A stretch of 64,000 nt of DNA from PALSA-505 sp963762615 (GTDB lineage: Bacteria; Actinomycetota; Actinomycetes; Streptosporangiales; Streptosporangiaceae), in contig CAVXLG010000013.1 in the NCBI GenBank assembly GCA_963762615.1, positions 1,302,001 to 1,366,000 on the forward strand, in the 5' to 3' direction. Positions 52,232 to 60,962 of the stretch are shown piece after piece (the stretch's first letter is position 1; the number at the start of each line of letters is the position of its first letter). The notes under the pieces were generated by a model, which was not told where the DNA came from, searched no databases, and worked only from the letters and a program-made list of their open reading frames with translations. Both the position numbers and the translations under genes were made by a program.

Positions 52232-53350
52232 TCAGGCCGCCCGGCGGCGGACCAGCCAGACGGTGGCCGCGATGAGGATCACGGACAGCGCAAGCAGCCA
52301 GCCGCCCTCGATGAGCTGGAAGTGCCAGAACCGGCTCTGCGGGTCGTAGGACCACCACTGCGTGTAGTGCCGCTGGCTCAGCCACGCCTCCAGGGAATTC
52401 GGGTTCAGCGAACTCTGGACCCTTGCGGGCGCGTGCTGGATCAGGTTGTTGATCGCCTGCGGACTCTGCACCTTCCCGTTCGGGCCCGTGTACCAGTTGC
52501 TGAGCACCCAGGCGGTGTTGCCGGCCGGGAGGTTGGCTCCCCTGCTGAACAGCGGGGCCTGGTAGCGCTGGCGCAGGGACATCATGGTTACCACGTCGAG
52601 CACGGTGCAGGCGGCCAGCGCCGCGGCCATCGCCGGGACCGTACGCCGGATCACCGCCCCGGCGAACGCGCCGATCGCGAAGGCGGCCAGGGTCCAGGCG
52701 GCGAAGTCGACGCCGCGCGTGCCGAACAGCTGCATCGGGAACTCGCCGGTCACGCCATCGGCGAGGAAGGGTTGGAAGTACCAGGAGAAGAGCAGGCTGA
52801 AGGCCTCCGCGGCCGCGGTCAGCACCGCCGCGAGCAGCACCAGCTTGGTGATCGTCCAGCGCACCCGCCCGCAGCCCTGGGTCCAGGCGAACCGGACGGT
52901 TCCGCTCTCGAACTCGCGGGCCAGCAGCGGCGCCCCGGCGAACACGCCGAGCAGCACCGGCACGGCCAGCAGCAGGAACGGGATGGTCTGGGCGTTCAGG
53001 CCAGAGGTAACCACCGACCCGCTCTGCGAACCGTAATAGGCGTGCCTGAAGGCATTGGCCAGCGACTGGCAGTGAGCCGAAGCGGCCGGGTGGCAGCTGG
53101 CGACCGTGGCGTAGGCGCCGTGGATCTTCAGCCCCATGATCAGCAGGTACAGGCTCAGCGCGCCGAGCAGGGCGGCCGCCCCGGCCAGCATGGTCCGGTG
53201 CTGGCGCCAGGTAACCCAGGCCAGCCTGGTCCACGGCACGGCCCGCCCGCGGGCGGGCGGCGTGCGTATGGCAATCGCGGACGCGGGGATGACCCCGGCC
53301 GCAGGCGATGACGTCGTCGCAGAACCCGGCGGGACGGCTGGCGTACTCAT
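52232..53350 (-). CDS. ABC exporter permease
   Basis: From ATG 53350 the 372-residue protein has six helices: TRLAWVTWRQHRTMLAGAAA, PFLLLAVPVLLGVFAGAPLL, RWTITKLVLLAAVLTAAAEA, FAAWTLAAFAIGAFAGAVIR and a last helix at the end. LLAREFESGTVRFAWTQGCG is typical of ABC-2-type exporters. A large extracellular loop (about residue 260-345) separates the last helices. The ATG overlaps the ATPase stop in ATGA. The substrate is unknown. Confidence 0.8.
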   Translation of the reverse strand: MSTPAVPPGSATTSSPAAGVIPASAIAIRTPPARGRAVPWTRLAWVTWRQHRTMLAGAAALLGALSLYLLIMGLKIHGAYATVASCHPAASAHCQSLANAFRHAYYGSQSGSVVTSGLNAQTIPFLLLAVPVLLGVFAGAPLLAREFESGTVRFAWTQGCGRVRWTITKLVLLAAVLTAAAEAFSLLFSWYFQPFLADGVTGEFPMQLFGTRGVDFAAWTLAAFAIGAFAGAVIRRTVPAMAAALAACTVLDVVTMMSLRQRYQAPLFSRGANLPAGNTAWVLSNWYTGPNGKVQSPQAINNLIQHAPARVQSSLNPNSLEAWLSQRHYTQWWSYDPQSRFWHFQLIEGGWLLALSVILIAATVWLVRRRAA

Positions 53351-54258
53351 GATCGTGCTCCATTTCCGTAACTGGCCGCGCCGGCGGCGGCCGCCGCCGG
53401 GGCGCCGGGCTCGCGCAGGTAAGCGAGGACGATTTCCTCCAGGCCGGCGGCGCGGCACTGCCAGCCCGCCGGCACCGGATCGTCCGGTGCGGTGATCCTG
53501 ACCAGCAGGCGCGATTGCGCACCGTCGCTGCCGCGGTGCACGACGCGCATCCGCTGCGCGGCGTCGCCGGCCTGGCCCGCGGGACCGGTCAGCACCCGGT
53601 GCTCAGCCAGCAGGTCCGCCACCTCGCCGGCCACCTGCATCTGCCCGCGGGCCAGCACGATCAGGTAGTCGGCGACCCGCTCCAGCTCGGCCAGCGCGTG
53701 CGAGGACAGCACGACGGAGATGCCGTCCGCCGCCACCGCCGCCGCCACCGACTCCATGAAGTCGTGCCTGGCCAGCGGGTCCAGCGCGGCGAGCGGCTCG
53801 TCGAGGACCAGCAGGTCGGGCCGGCGGGCGAGGGCGATGGTCAGGGCGAGCTGCGCCTTCTGGCCGCCCGACAGCTTGCCGACCTTCTTCTCCAGCGGGA
53901 TGCCGAGCTCGGCCAGCCGGTCTTCGGCCCGCCGGGCGTCCCAGCGCCGGTTGAGGTTGCGAGCCAGGTGCAGCATGTCGCCGGCCGGCAGGTTACCGTA
54001 CAGCGGCGCGTCCTGCGCCACGAACGCGATCCGGTCCAGCGCGTCCGGCGACCCGGCACGCTCGCCGCCCAGGACGGTGACCATGCCCGCGGTCGGCGTG
54101 GTCAGGCCGACCGCCATGCTCAGCAGGGTGGTCTTGCCCGCGCCGTTCGGCCCGACCAGGGCCACCACATGCCCGCCGGGGATCTCCAGCGTGCAGTCCC
54201 GCAGCGCCCAGCTTCGGCGGTAACGCTTGCCGAGCCCGGCGGACTCGATGATGTTCAT
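53347..54258 (-). CDS. ABC exporter ATPase
   Basis: From ATG 54258 (GGAGGGAATGGC upstream) the 303-residue ATPase has Walker A LVGPNGAGKTTLLSMAVGLT, the signature KLSGGQKAQLALTIALARRP, Walker B LLVLDEPLAALDPLARHDFM and the His switch VVLSSHALAELERVADYLIV. A C-terminal extension of about 90 residues (EHRVLTGPAGQAGDAAQRMR) is regulatory in many such exporters. It is divergent from the NarL-type pair at 54504, whose regulator may control it. Confidence 0.9.
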   Translation of the reverse strand: MNIIESAGLGKRYRRSWALRDCTLEIPGGHVVALVGPNGAGKTTLLSMAVGLTTPTAGMVTVLGGERAGSPDALDRIAFVAQDAPLYGNLPAGDMLHLARNLNRRWDARRAEDRLAELGIPLEKKVGKLSGGQKAQLALTIALARRPDLLVLDEPLAALDPLARHDFMESVAAAVAADGISVVLSSHALAELERVADYLIVLARGQMQVAGEVADLLAEHRVLTGPAGQAGDAAQRMRVVHRGSDGAQSRLLVRITAPDDPVPAGWQCRAAGLEEIVLAYLREPGAPAAAAAGAASYGNGARS

Positions 54259-54400
54259 GCCATTCCCTCCGTTCGTCTGCGCCGGAGCCGTTCGGGCGGA
54301 TCCGGGTTTATGACGTTGCCCGCGGTCCGAGCCGAACGTCACAATCAGCGACGGTAGGAGCCGGCCGGTGCCCCCCGACATATGCCTGAACGGCGTCTTT

Positions 54401-54431
54401 GGGGTAGATCTAGGTACACCCCGTTTGGGGT
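54401..54431. promoter_or_regulatory. Symmetrical sequences in the ABC/two-component intergenic region
   Basis: GGGGTAGATCTAGGTACACCCC (54401-54422) is a 5-bp inverted repeat around a spacer, and ACCCCGTTTGGGGT (54418-54431) is a second, overlapping one. They lie about 75 bp upstream of the sensor kinase start and 145 bp from the exporter start. That is a fitting place for a response-regulator box or promoter elements. Function is inferred from position. Confidence 0.35.
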
Positions 54432-54503
54432 TCCAGGGTCACTGCGGGCCGGCCCGCCGCCGGGCAGACTGGCGGGAGCAGACCCTGCTGAAGGAGACCT
54501 GTC

Positions 54504-55907
54504 ATGAACGGCGGAGCGGTCACCCCGGTTGGCCCGGTCCAGGGGAACGGGCCCAGGCTGGGGATCCGCGCGGGCATCATCGCCGCCGGCCGCGGGCTGG
54601 CCTGCTGCGGGCTGATGCTGGCCGGGGTGGCCCTGCTGCTGGCCTTCGTGCTGTCGGTGGCGCTGGTCATGACGTGGCTGGGCGTCGTGCTCCTGCTGAG
54701 CCACAACCGTCACACCGGCCCGGCCGAGGGCCTGCAGCTGATCCTCGCGCTGGCGGTGATCGTGGCCGGGCTCGGGCTCGGGGTGCTGCTGCTCCCCGTC
54801 GTGCTGCTGGGGATGCGGCGGCTGGCCAACCTGACCAGGCAGCTGGCCGGGCAGTGGTGCGGCGTGCCCGTCGCCGCCGCCTACCGGCCGCTGCCGCCGG
54901 GCGCCGCGAGCGGGGAGATCAGCTTCAGGGCGCGCCTGGAGTGGCTGCTGCGCGACGCGGCGACCTGGCGGGATCTGCTGTGGCTGGTGACGAACGCGTG
55001 CGTGGGCTGGATCCTGGCCGTGATCCCCGCCGGGCTGATAGCGCTCGGCCTGATCGGCTTCATCGCGCCCACCATGAACCCGCCGTTCGCGATACCGCCT
55101 CCGGCTTTCCCGGGAAACACCAGGCCGGTGCTCGTCCTGCTGGGCCTGGCCTGCGTGGCGGTCGCGCTGTGGACCGCTCCGTGGCTGCTGCGGGCTTACG
55201 GCTGGCTCGCTCGCTCGATGCTGGAGCCGACCGGGCAGGTGGAGATGGTGCAGCGGGTCCGCCACCTGGCGCAGACCCGGACCGAGACGATCGACAGCGG
55301 CGCGGCGGCGATGCGCCAGATCGAGCGCGATCTGCACGATGGAGCGCAGGCCCGGCTGGTGGCGATGGGCATGACACTGGACGCCGCCGAGCAGGTGCTT
55401 GACACCAACCCCGACGCGGCGCGGGCGCTGCTGGCCGAGGCGCGCGAAGCCTCGGCCAGGGCCCTGATCGAGCTGCGGGGCCTGGTCCGCGGCATCCACC
55501 CGCCGGTGCTGGCCGACCGCGGCCTGGCCGAGGCGGTCCGGGCGCTGGCCCTGGACACGCCGCTGCGGGTGCACCTGGCTAGCGAGCTGCCGGGCCAGCC
55601 GCCGGCGGCGGTGGAGTCAGCCGCCTACTTCGCGGTCAGCGAGCTGCTGGCCAACGTGTCCAAGCACGCCGGAGCGCGCGAGGCCTGGATTGACATCCGG
55701 CACTCCGGCGGCATGCTCCGGGTCGGCGTCACCGATTCCGGCTGCGGCGGCGCCGACCCGGCTCGCGGCACCGGCCTGAGCGGCATCGAGCGCCGCCTCG
55801 CGGCGTTCGACGGCGTGCTGGCCGTCAGCAGCCCGCCGGGCGGCCCCACCACGGTGACGATGGAGATCCCATGCGCGTTGTCATCGCCGAAGACCTCTTC
55901 CTGCTGA
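54504..55907 (+). CDS. NarL-type sensor histidine kinase
   Basis: This 467-residue protein has membrane segments (LACCGLMLAGVALLLAFVLS, ILALAVIVAGLGLGVLLLPV, LVTNACVGWILAVIPAGLIA, LLGLACVAVALWTAPWLL) arranged as a four-helix sensor of the actinobacterial type. The catalytic part has MRQIERDLHDGAQARLVAMG (H), LLANVSKHAGAREAW (N-box) and DSGCGGADPARGTGLSGIER (G-boxes). AAGGAGACCTGTC precedes the ATG. The end overlaps the response regulator by 37 nt. It is a paralogue of the kinase at 17348. Confidence 0.9.
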   Translation: MNGGAVTPVGPVQGNGPRLGIRAGIIAAGRGLACCGLMLAGVALLLAFVLSVALVMTWLGVVLLLSHNRHTGPAEGLQLILALAVIVAGLGLGVLLLPVVLLGMRRLANLTRQLAGQWCGVPVAAAYRPLPPGAASGEISFRARLEWLLRDAATWRDLLWLVTNACVGWILAVIPAGLIALGLIGFIAPTMNPPFAIPPPAFPGNTRPVLVLLGLACVAVALWTAPWLLRAYGWLARSMLEPTGQVEMVQRVRHLAQTRTETIDSGAAAMRQIERDLHDGAQARLVAMGMTLDAAEQVLDTNPDAARALLAEAREASARALIELRGLVRGIHPPVLADRGLAEAVRALALDTPLRVHLASELPGQPPAAVESAAYFAVSELLANVSKHAGAREAWIDIRHSGGMLRVGVTDSGCGGADPARGTGLSGIERRLAAFDGVLAVSSPPGGPTTVTMEIPCALSSPKTSSC

Positions 55908-56515
55908 GGGACGGCCTGACCCGGATGCTCGAGGCGCACGGCCTCGAGATCGTCGCCGCCGTCGACACCGGAGCCGACCTGCTGGCCGCAGTGGCCGAGC
56001 ACCAGCCGGACGTGGCCGTGGTGGACGTCCGGCTGCCGCCGACCTTCACCGACGAGGGACTGCGGGCGGCGCTGGCGGCCCGGCGCGAGGTCCCGGGACT
56101 GCCGGTGCTGGTGCTGTCCCAGTACGTCGAGCAGCTCTACGCCCGCGAGCTGCTGGCCGCCGGTACCGGCGGCGTCGGCTACCTGCTCAAGGACCGGGTG
56201 CTGGACAGCGCCCAGTTCGTCGAAGCGGTGCGCCGGGTCGCCGCCGGCGGCACCGCGATGGACCCGGAGGTGATCTCCCGTCTGCTGGCCCGCAACGCCG
56301 GGGATCATGCCCTCGCCGCGCTCAGCCCGCGCGAGCGCGAGGTGCTGGCCCTGATGGCGGAGGGCCGCTCCAACGCCGCCATCTCCCAGCGACTCGTGAT
56401 CACCGAGCGCTCCGTGGCCAAGCACACCGCGTCCATCTTCCTCAGGCTCGGCCTGCAGCCCTCCGACGACGACAACCGGCGCGTGCTGGCCGTCCTCGCC
56501 CACCTCGGCCGCTGA
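55871..56515 (+). CDS. NarL/LuxR-type response regulator
   Basis: This 214-residue protein has the receiver MRVVIAEDLFLLRDGLTRML, VAVVDVRLPPTFTDEGLRAA (Asp) and VGYLLKDRVLD (Lys), and the HTH LSPREREVLALMAEGRSNAA, ISQRLVITERSVAKHTASIF. It is the partner of the overlapping kinase. Its likely target is the divergent ABC exporter. It shares most motifs with the regulator at 18400, so the two systems arose by duplication. Confidence 0.9.
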   Translation: MRVVIAEDLFLLRDGLTRMLEAHGLEIVAAVDTGADLLAAVAEHQPDVAVVDVRLPPTFTDEGLRAALAARREVPGLPVLVLSQYVEQLYARELLAAGTGGVGYLLKDRVLDSAQFVEAVRRVAAGGTAMDPEVISRLLARNAGDHALAALSPREREVLALMAEGRSNAAISQRLVITERSVAKHTASIFLRLGLQPSDDDNRRVLAVLAHLGR

Positions 56516-56549
56516 CCGGCCCGGCCCAGGTTCAACGGCCGCCGGGCCG

Positions 56550-57725
56550 TCAGCTCACGGCCAGCAGCGCACGGCGGAGCAGTTCCAGCTGCCCGGGGGT
56601 GCAGTCAACGTGCGGGCTGATGCGCAGCAGCGGGCCGGTCATCTCCCTCGGAGCCCGGGCCGGGATCTCGGCGGTGGCGACGATCTGGTGCTCGGCCAGC
56701 AGCCGGGCCCGGACGGCACGGATGTCCTGGCCCGCGGTCGGGCGCACCGCGGTGATGGCCGACGAGCCGCCGCCCGGGGCGAGCACCGCCCAGCCGGGCA
56801 GGTCGGCGAGGGCTGCGCGGGTCAGCGCGCCGACCTCGGCCAGCCGCTGCCAGACGCGCTCCGGCCCGGTCTCGGTGAACTCGCGCACCGCCGTGCACAG
56901 GCCGACCCGCCCGGGCACGTTGGCCTCGGACGATTCGAGCAACCGGACCGCGGGCGTGCCTGGCGCGACGCTGCTCACCGCCAGCGGGGAGGTTCGGACC
57001 TGCAGCGTGTCCCACCAGCGGTCAGACACCGCGAGCATCCCGACGCCGCGCGGTCCGGTCATCCATTTCCGGCTGGTCGCGTAAACCGCGTCCGCGCCGC
57101 AGGCGGTGTCCGCGTGGCCGAGCGCCTGAGCGGCGTCCACCCACAGCGGCACTCCCGCCGCCCGGCACAGCGCGGCCGCCTCGGCGGCCGGCTGGACCAG
57201 GCACCGGTGCGAGGCCACCTGGACGAGGTGCACGACGGCTGGCGGCGAGGCGGCCAGGACCGCCTCCAGGCTCTCCAGGTCAACCGTGCCGTCACCGTGC
57301 ACCGCCAGCTCGGCCAGCCGGAGGCCGTGGTGGCCGAACGCGGCCAGGTTAGGTCCCCACTCGCCGGGCAGCACCGCCACGGTGTCGCCCGGCTGCAGCG
57401 GCCACGCGGTGATCAGCGACTCGAGCGCCGCTGACGCGCTCTCGGTGAACACCAGCCCGTCCGGCCGGATGCCGAGCAGCTTGGCCAGCCCGGCCCGGCC
57501 GGCCTCCAGGACGGGCTGCACCTCGGCTTCGGCGACGTAGGCCCCGACCGAGGCCTCGCGCTCGGCATGCGCCGCGGCCGCCCGCAGCGTGCCCGTCGAG
57601 CACCGCCCGGCGGCGGCTGAGTCCAGGTGCAGGAGCTGAGCCGGGGGCCGCCGCAGGACCCACTGGCGCCACGGCTCGGCCAGGCTGTCGGCCGCGGGCT
57701 GCGGCCGGGTCTGCGCGTCTGGCAT
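56550..57725 (-). CDS. PLP-dependent class V aminotransferase-fold protein, EgtE-like (ergothioneine lyase)
   Basis: From ATG 57725 the 391-residue protein has LLHLDSAAAGRCSTGTLRAA, DGLVFTESASAALESLITAW, VAVLPGEWGPNLAAFGHHGL, a PLP Asp context PLWVDAAQALGHADTACGAD and the Lys in YATSRKWMTGPRGVGMLAVS. The opening HLDSAAAGR and PGEWGPNL resemble EgtE, the beta-lyase that ends ergothioneine synthesis. egtA-D are not in this window, so it could also be a related cysteine-desulfurase-type enzyme. Confidence 0.6.
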   Translation of the reverse strand: MPDAQTRPQPAADSLAEPWRQWVLRRPPAQLLHLDSAAAGRCSTGTLRAAAAHAEREASVGAYVAEAEVQPVLEAGRAGLAKLLGIRPDGLVFTESASAALESLITAWPLQPGDTVAVLPGEWGPNLAAFGHHGLRLAELAVHGDGTVDLESLEAVLAASPPAVVHLVQVASHRCLVQPAAEAAALCRAAGVPLWVDAAQALGHADTACGADAVYATSRKWMTGPRGVGMLAVSDRWWDTLQVRTSPLAVSSVAPGTPAVRLLESSEANVPGRVGLCTAVREFTETGPERVWQRLAEVGALTRAALADLPGWAVLAPGGGSSAITAVRPTAGQDIRAVRARLLAEHQIVATAEIPARAPREMTGPLLRISPHVDCTPGQLELLRRALLAVS

Positions 57726-57952
57726 ATGCCCGATTGTCCCATGCTCCCGCGCGGCATCCCAGAACGCAGGCTTCACCCTGGATAGCAGGCAACCCGGCAG
57801 CCGGCCGCTTGGCCAGCGCCGCATCCGCGGCCAGCGCCGCACCCGCAGCCAGCGCCCCCATCCACAGCCAGCTGGCTGCCTGGACCGTGTCAACACGGCC
57901 GCCTCCGGCGGCTTCATGCCCACGTAAGGGCCGGTCCCTACGGTGACTGCCG

Positions 57953-58591
57953 ATGAACAGGACTCGAACCAGGCAAATCGGGCGCCGGGCGCGCCGACCG
58001 GTGCACGACGCGGCGGAGTCCAATGCCCGGCTGACCGCGGGGACGGCCGTCGTACTGCTCGTGCTGCTGGCTGCCGAGGGAGCAACCATCCTGCGGATCC
58101 GCGGGCTGATCTCCGTGCACATCTTCATCGGCATGCTCCTGGTCCCCCCCGTGCTCGTGAAGACGTGCAGTACCGGGTACCGTTTCGCGCGCTACTACAT
58201 CGGCTCGCCCGAGTTCCGGCGGAAGGGGCCGCCGCCGGTCCTGCTGCGGCTGCTCGGGCCGTTCGTGGTACTGCTGACCTTCATCGTCCTGGCCAGCGGG
58301 ATCGCCCTGCTGTTCGTCGGAGCGTCGCTGCGCCCGGACGTACTATTCCTGCACAAGGCGAGTTTCCTGCTCTGGCTGGGCGCGATGACCTTGCACGTCC
58401 TCGGTCATCTGCTGGATACGGCGCGGATCGCTCCCCGGGACTGGATGCACCGGACGCGCCGCGACGTGACCGGGGCCGGCCTGCGGCAGTGGACGATCAC
58501 CGCCAGCCTCGCCGCCGGGCTGCTGCTCGGGCTCCTCTTCCTGGGCCGGGTGGCACCGTGGCTTGCGGCTGTCTCCCGCGCAGGACACTGA
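57953..58591 (+). CDS. Membrane protein, possible cytochrome b561-like
   Basis: This 212-residue protein has four helices: LTAGTAVVLLVLLAAEGATI, VHIFIGMLLVPPVLVKTCST, VVLLTFIVLASGIALLFVG and HKASFLLWLGAMTLHVLGHL, plus a last segment WTITASLAAGLLLGLLFLG. The paired His in IRGLISVHIFIGM and FLHKASFLLWLGAMTLHVLG could ligate haem as in b561-type electron carriers. The DUF family is not certain. Its end overlaps the convergent kinase by 95 bp. Confidence 0.6.
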   Translation: MNRTRTRQIGRRARRPVHDAAESNARLTAGTAVVLLVLLAAEGATILRIRGLISVHIFIGMLLVPPVLVKTCSTGYRFARYYIGSPEFRRKGPPPVLLRLLGPFVVLLTFIVLASGIALLFVGASLRPDVLFLHKASFLLWLGAMTLHVLGHLLDTARIAPRDWMHRTRRDVTGAGLRQWTITASLAAGLLLGLLFLGRVAPWLAAVSRAGH

Positions 58592-60191
58592 CCCGCCGGT
58601 GCGGCCCGGGACGGTGCGCTGAGCGGTGCCAGGTCACCTGTATCCTCGCGCCGCCAAGCGGACTGTCGTCCACCCGCCACTTGCCTCCGGTCAACCGGAC
58701 CACTGCATCTGCGATGGCCAGGCCGAGACCGGATCCGCTGCCCTCGGCGGTGGCCCGGTAGAACCGGTCGAAGAGCCGGTCGCGCTCGTCCTCCGGGATG
58801 CCCGGCCCGCTGTCTTCGACGGTGAGACTGACCCGGCTGCCCTGGCATCCGACGACGATCCGGACGGCCGGCCCGGGGCTGGCGGCAGCGGACGCGGGAG
58901 GCGCGGCGGCGGCCGCGGACACGGGACTAGCGGCGGCCGCGGACACGGGACTAGCGGCGGCCGCGGACACGGGACTAGCGGCGGCCGCGGACACGGGACT
59001 GGCGGCGGGAGTGGACACGGGACTGGCGGCGGGAGTGGACACGGGACTGGCGGCGGGAGTGGCCGCGGCCGCCGGCCTGGCCGCAGACACAGAGCTGGCG
59101 GCGGACACGGGGCCGGCCGCGGCCGCGGGGCTGGCCGGGGCCGCGGGGCTGGCCGGGGCCGCGGGGCTGGCCGCAGACACGCGCCTGGCCGCAGACACGG
59201 GCCTGGCGGCCGCTGCGTAGCGGCAGGCGTTGTCCACCAGCACGCCGGTCAGCCGGTCCACCCACTCCGGCGGGGCAGTGATCCGGGCCTGCGGCTCGCC
59301 CTCGGAGTGCACGGACAGGTCGATCCCGCGCGAGCGGGCGACGGCCGAGAACCTGTCGGCGCAGACCTCGGCGATGGTGAGCAGGTCCACAGGCTCATCC
59401 GCCGGGTTCGCTGGCTCGGAGTCGAACCTGGCCAGCCAGAGCAGGTTATCGACGATGCCGCGCAGCCGCTGGCTTTCCCGGCCCACCCGCCGCAGCGCGT
59501 TCTGGTACTGGCCGGCGTCGCGGCGGGCGCTGAGGGCGAGCCCCGTCTCGGCCTCGATCACCGACAGCGGGGTGCGCAGCTCATGGGAGGCGTCGGCGGT
59601 GAATTCGAGCTGGCGGCGTCGGGCCTGCTCCACCGGGCCGGACGCCTTCAGCCCGATCACCAGGGTGCCGAGGAACACCGCGCCGAGCAGGACCGGAGCG
59701 GCGACCACCTCCGCGGTCAGCAGCACGCGCTGGATGTGCTCGATGTTCGCCAGGCTCTGGGCTGCGACCAGCCAGACGTCGCCGGCTTTGCGTGCCTTCA
59801 GCCGGAAGGTACCTGTGCCCAACTGCGCCGTTTGCGGCCGACCGGACCGCGACCAGGCGGACGCCGCCAGCGGCGGCGCCCCGGGGCTCGCCCCCAGCGC
59901 GCGCCCCGCTGCGGTGATCCTCCAGAGCAGGATCGGCGGCGACCCAACGTCCTTATCGTCGCCGTCCGGCAGCACCGCGGCGTCGAACCCCACGCCGTGC
60001 TGCGCATCGCCGAGCGTGTCTCTCAGCTGGGAATCCACCTGCGCCACGAGCCTGTTGGCCGCGATCACGTTGAACATGGCCAGGGCCGCCACGTAGACCA
60101 CGGCGATGATCAGCGTGGCGATGGCGGCGACCCGGACCGCGTGCGTGCGCCGCGGCCGCACAGACCGCGCTTGCTGGCTGCGGCTGCTCAC
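58497..60191 (-). CDS. Histidine kinase with low-complexity insert inside its ATPase domain
   Basis: GTG 60191 overlaps the response regulator stop. The kinase has two helices around a periplasmic domain (VAAIATLIIAVVYVAALAMF, then VVAAPVLLGAVFLGTLVIGL), a HAMP-like region, the H-box FTADASHELRTPLSVIEAET and the ATPase N-box LVDNACRYAAA. There an Ala/Ser/Pro/Thr-rich insert of about 115 residues (units such as SPVSAAAA) intervenes before VRIVVGCQGSR, DSGPGIPEDERDRLFDRFYR and GSGLGLAIADAVVR. The insert is encoded by 24-bp tandem repeats. The last 25 residues are Arg/Pro-rich and overlap the convergent gene. Confidence 0.8.
   Translation of the reverse strand: MSSRSQQARSVRPRRTHAVRVAAIATLIIAVVYVAALAMFNVIAANRLVAQVDSQLRDTLGDAQHGVGFDAAVLPDGDDKDVGSPPILLWRITAAGRALGASPGAPPLAASAWSRSGRPQTAQLGTGTFRLKARKAGDVWLVAAQSLANIEHIQRVLLTAEVVAAPVLLGAVFLGTLVIGLKASGPVEQARRRQLEFTADASHELRTPLSVIEAETGLALSARRDAGQYQNALRRVGRESQRLRGIVDNLLWLARFDSEPANPADEPVDLLTIAEVCADRFSAVARSRGIDLSVHSEGEPQARITAPPEWVDRLTGVLVDNACRYAAAARPVSAARRVSAASPAAPASPAAPASPAAAAGPVSAASSVSAARPAAAATPAASPVSTPAASPVSTPAASPVSAAAASPVSAAAASPVSAAAASPVSAAAAAPPASAAASPGPAVRIVVGCQGSRVSLTVEDSGPGIPEDERDRLFDRFYRATAEGSGSGLGLAIADAVVRLTGGKWRVDDSPLGGARIQVTWHRSAHRPGPHRRVSVLRGRQPQATVPPGPGRGARAAARRRGWR
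58906..59217. repeat. 24-bp tandem repeats in the kinase insert
   Basis: Six 24-bp units run from 58906 to 59049 (period exact; the first three identical, the fourth one base different, the last two a variant). Degenerate related units continue to about 59217. Each unit is eight codons, so the array is in frame and encodes Ala-rich octapeptides on the minus strand. Confidence 0.85.
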
Positions 60192-60856
60192 CCCGGCACC
60201 AGCCGGTATCCGACCCCGCGGATCGTCTCGACGCGCACCAGGGCCAAGGCCAGCTTTGCCCGGAGCCGGGCCATGTGCACGTCGATCGTGTTGGAGCCGA
60301 GCGCGTCGGCTTCCTCCGCCCACACGTGCAGGGCGATCGACTGGCGCGGCACGACGGCCGGCGAGCGGCGCATCAGGATCTCCAGGATGGACAGCTCGGT
60401 GCCGGTCAGCCGGGGCCGGGCCGGGCCGATGCGCACCTCCCGCGTGGCCGGGTCGAACTCCAGATCACCGATCGCCAGACGCGGACTCTGCAGCGTCGGG
60501 GACCGGCGCTGCAAGGCCCTGATGCGGGCCAGCAGCTCGCCGAAGTCGAACGGCTTGATCAGGTAATCGTCGGCACCCTCGTCCAGCCCGGTCACCCGGT
60601 CGTCAGGGCTGTCCCGGGCCGTGAGCATCAGGATGGGCAGCGGCGAGCCGCGGTGGCGCAGTTCGCGCACCACGTCCAGGCCGGACCTGGCGGGCATCCG
60701 CCAGTCGAGGATGGCGACCTCATAGTCGTAGATGCGCAGATACCCCAGGGCGGATTGCCCGTCGGCCACCGCATCCACTACATAGCCGCTCTCCCGCAGA
60801 CCGCGTTCGAGAACCGAGCGCAGCGCGGAGTCATCCTCGGCCAGCAGTATGCGCAC
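60188..60856 (-). CDS. OmpR/PhoB-type response regulator
   Basis: From GTG 60856 the 222-residue protein has a receiver (VRILLAEDDSALRSVLERGL; acceptor Asp in VAILDWRMPARSG; Lys in DDYLIKPFDFGE) and a winged-helix output (LTGTELSILEILMRRSPAVV, NTIDVHMARLRAKL, VETIRGVGYRLVPG). It is coupled to the kinase at 58497 and is most similar in layout to the cell-envelope type systems (CseB/TrcR-like). Neighbouring GH5 and b561-like genes are possible targets. Confidence 0.9.
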   Translation of the reverse strand: MRILLAEDDSALRSVLERGLRESGYVVDAVADGQSALGYLRIYDYEVAILDWRMPARSGLDVVRELRHRGSPLPILMLTARDSPDDRVTGLDEGADDYLIKPFDFGELLARIRALQRRSPTLQSPRLAIGDLEFDPATREVRIGPARPRLTGTELSILEILMRRSPAVVPRQSIALHVWAEEADALGSNTIDVHMARLRAKLALALVRVETIRGVGYRLVPG

Positions 60857-60962
60857 GGGTCCATCTTCTACCCGGTGAACCTGAACCACGCATGACGCGG
60901 GCAGCTCAGCCCACCGCTCGGCCGTGCCGGGACCGTGGTGGGTGAGGGCGGCGTGACCGAAC

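Noticed and set aside
58906..59217. CRISPR-like array
   Set aside because: The repeats are directly adjacent without spacers and encode an in-frame low-complexity segment.
58626..60566. 646-residue open frame on the + strand
   Set aside because: It is antisense to the histidine kinase and regulator, which have full domain motifs; the Gly/His-rich product is an artefact of the 24-bp repeats and high GC.
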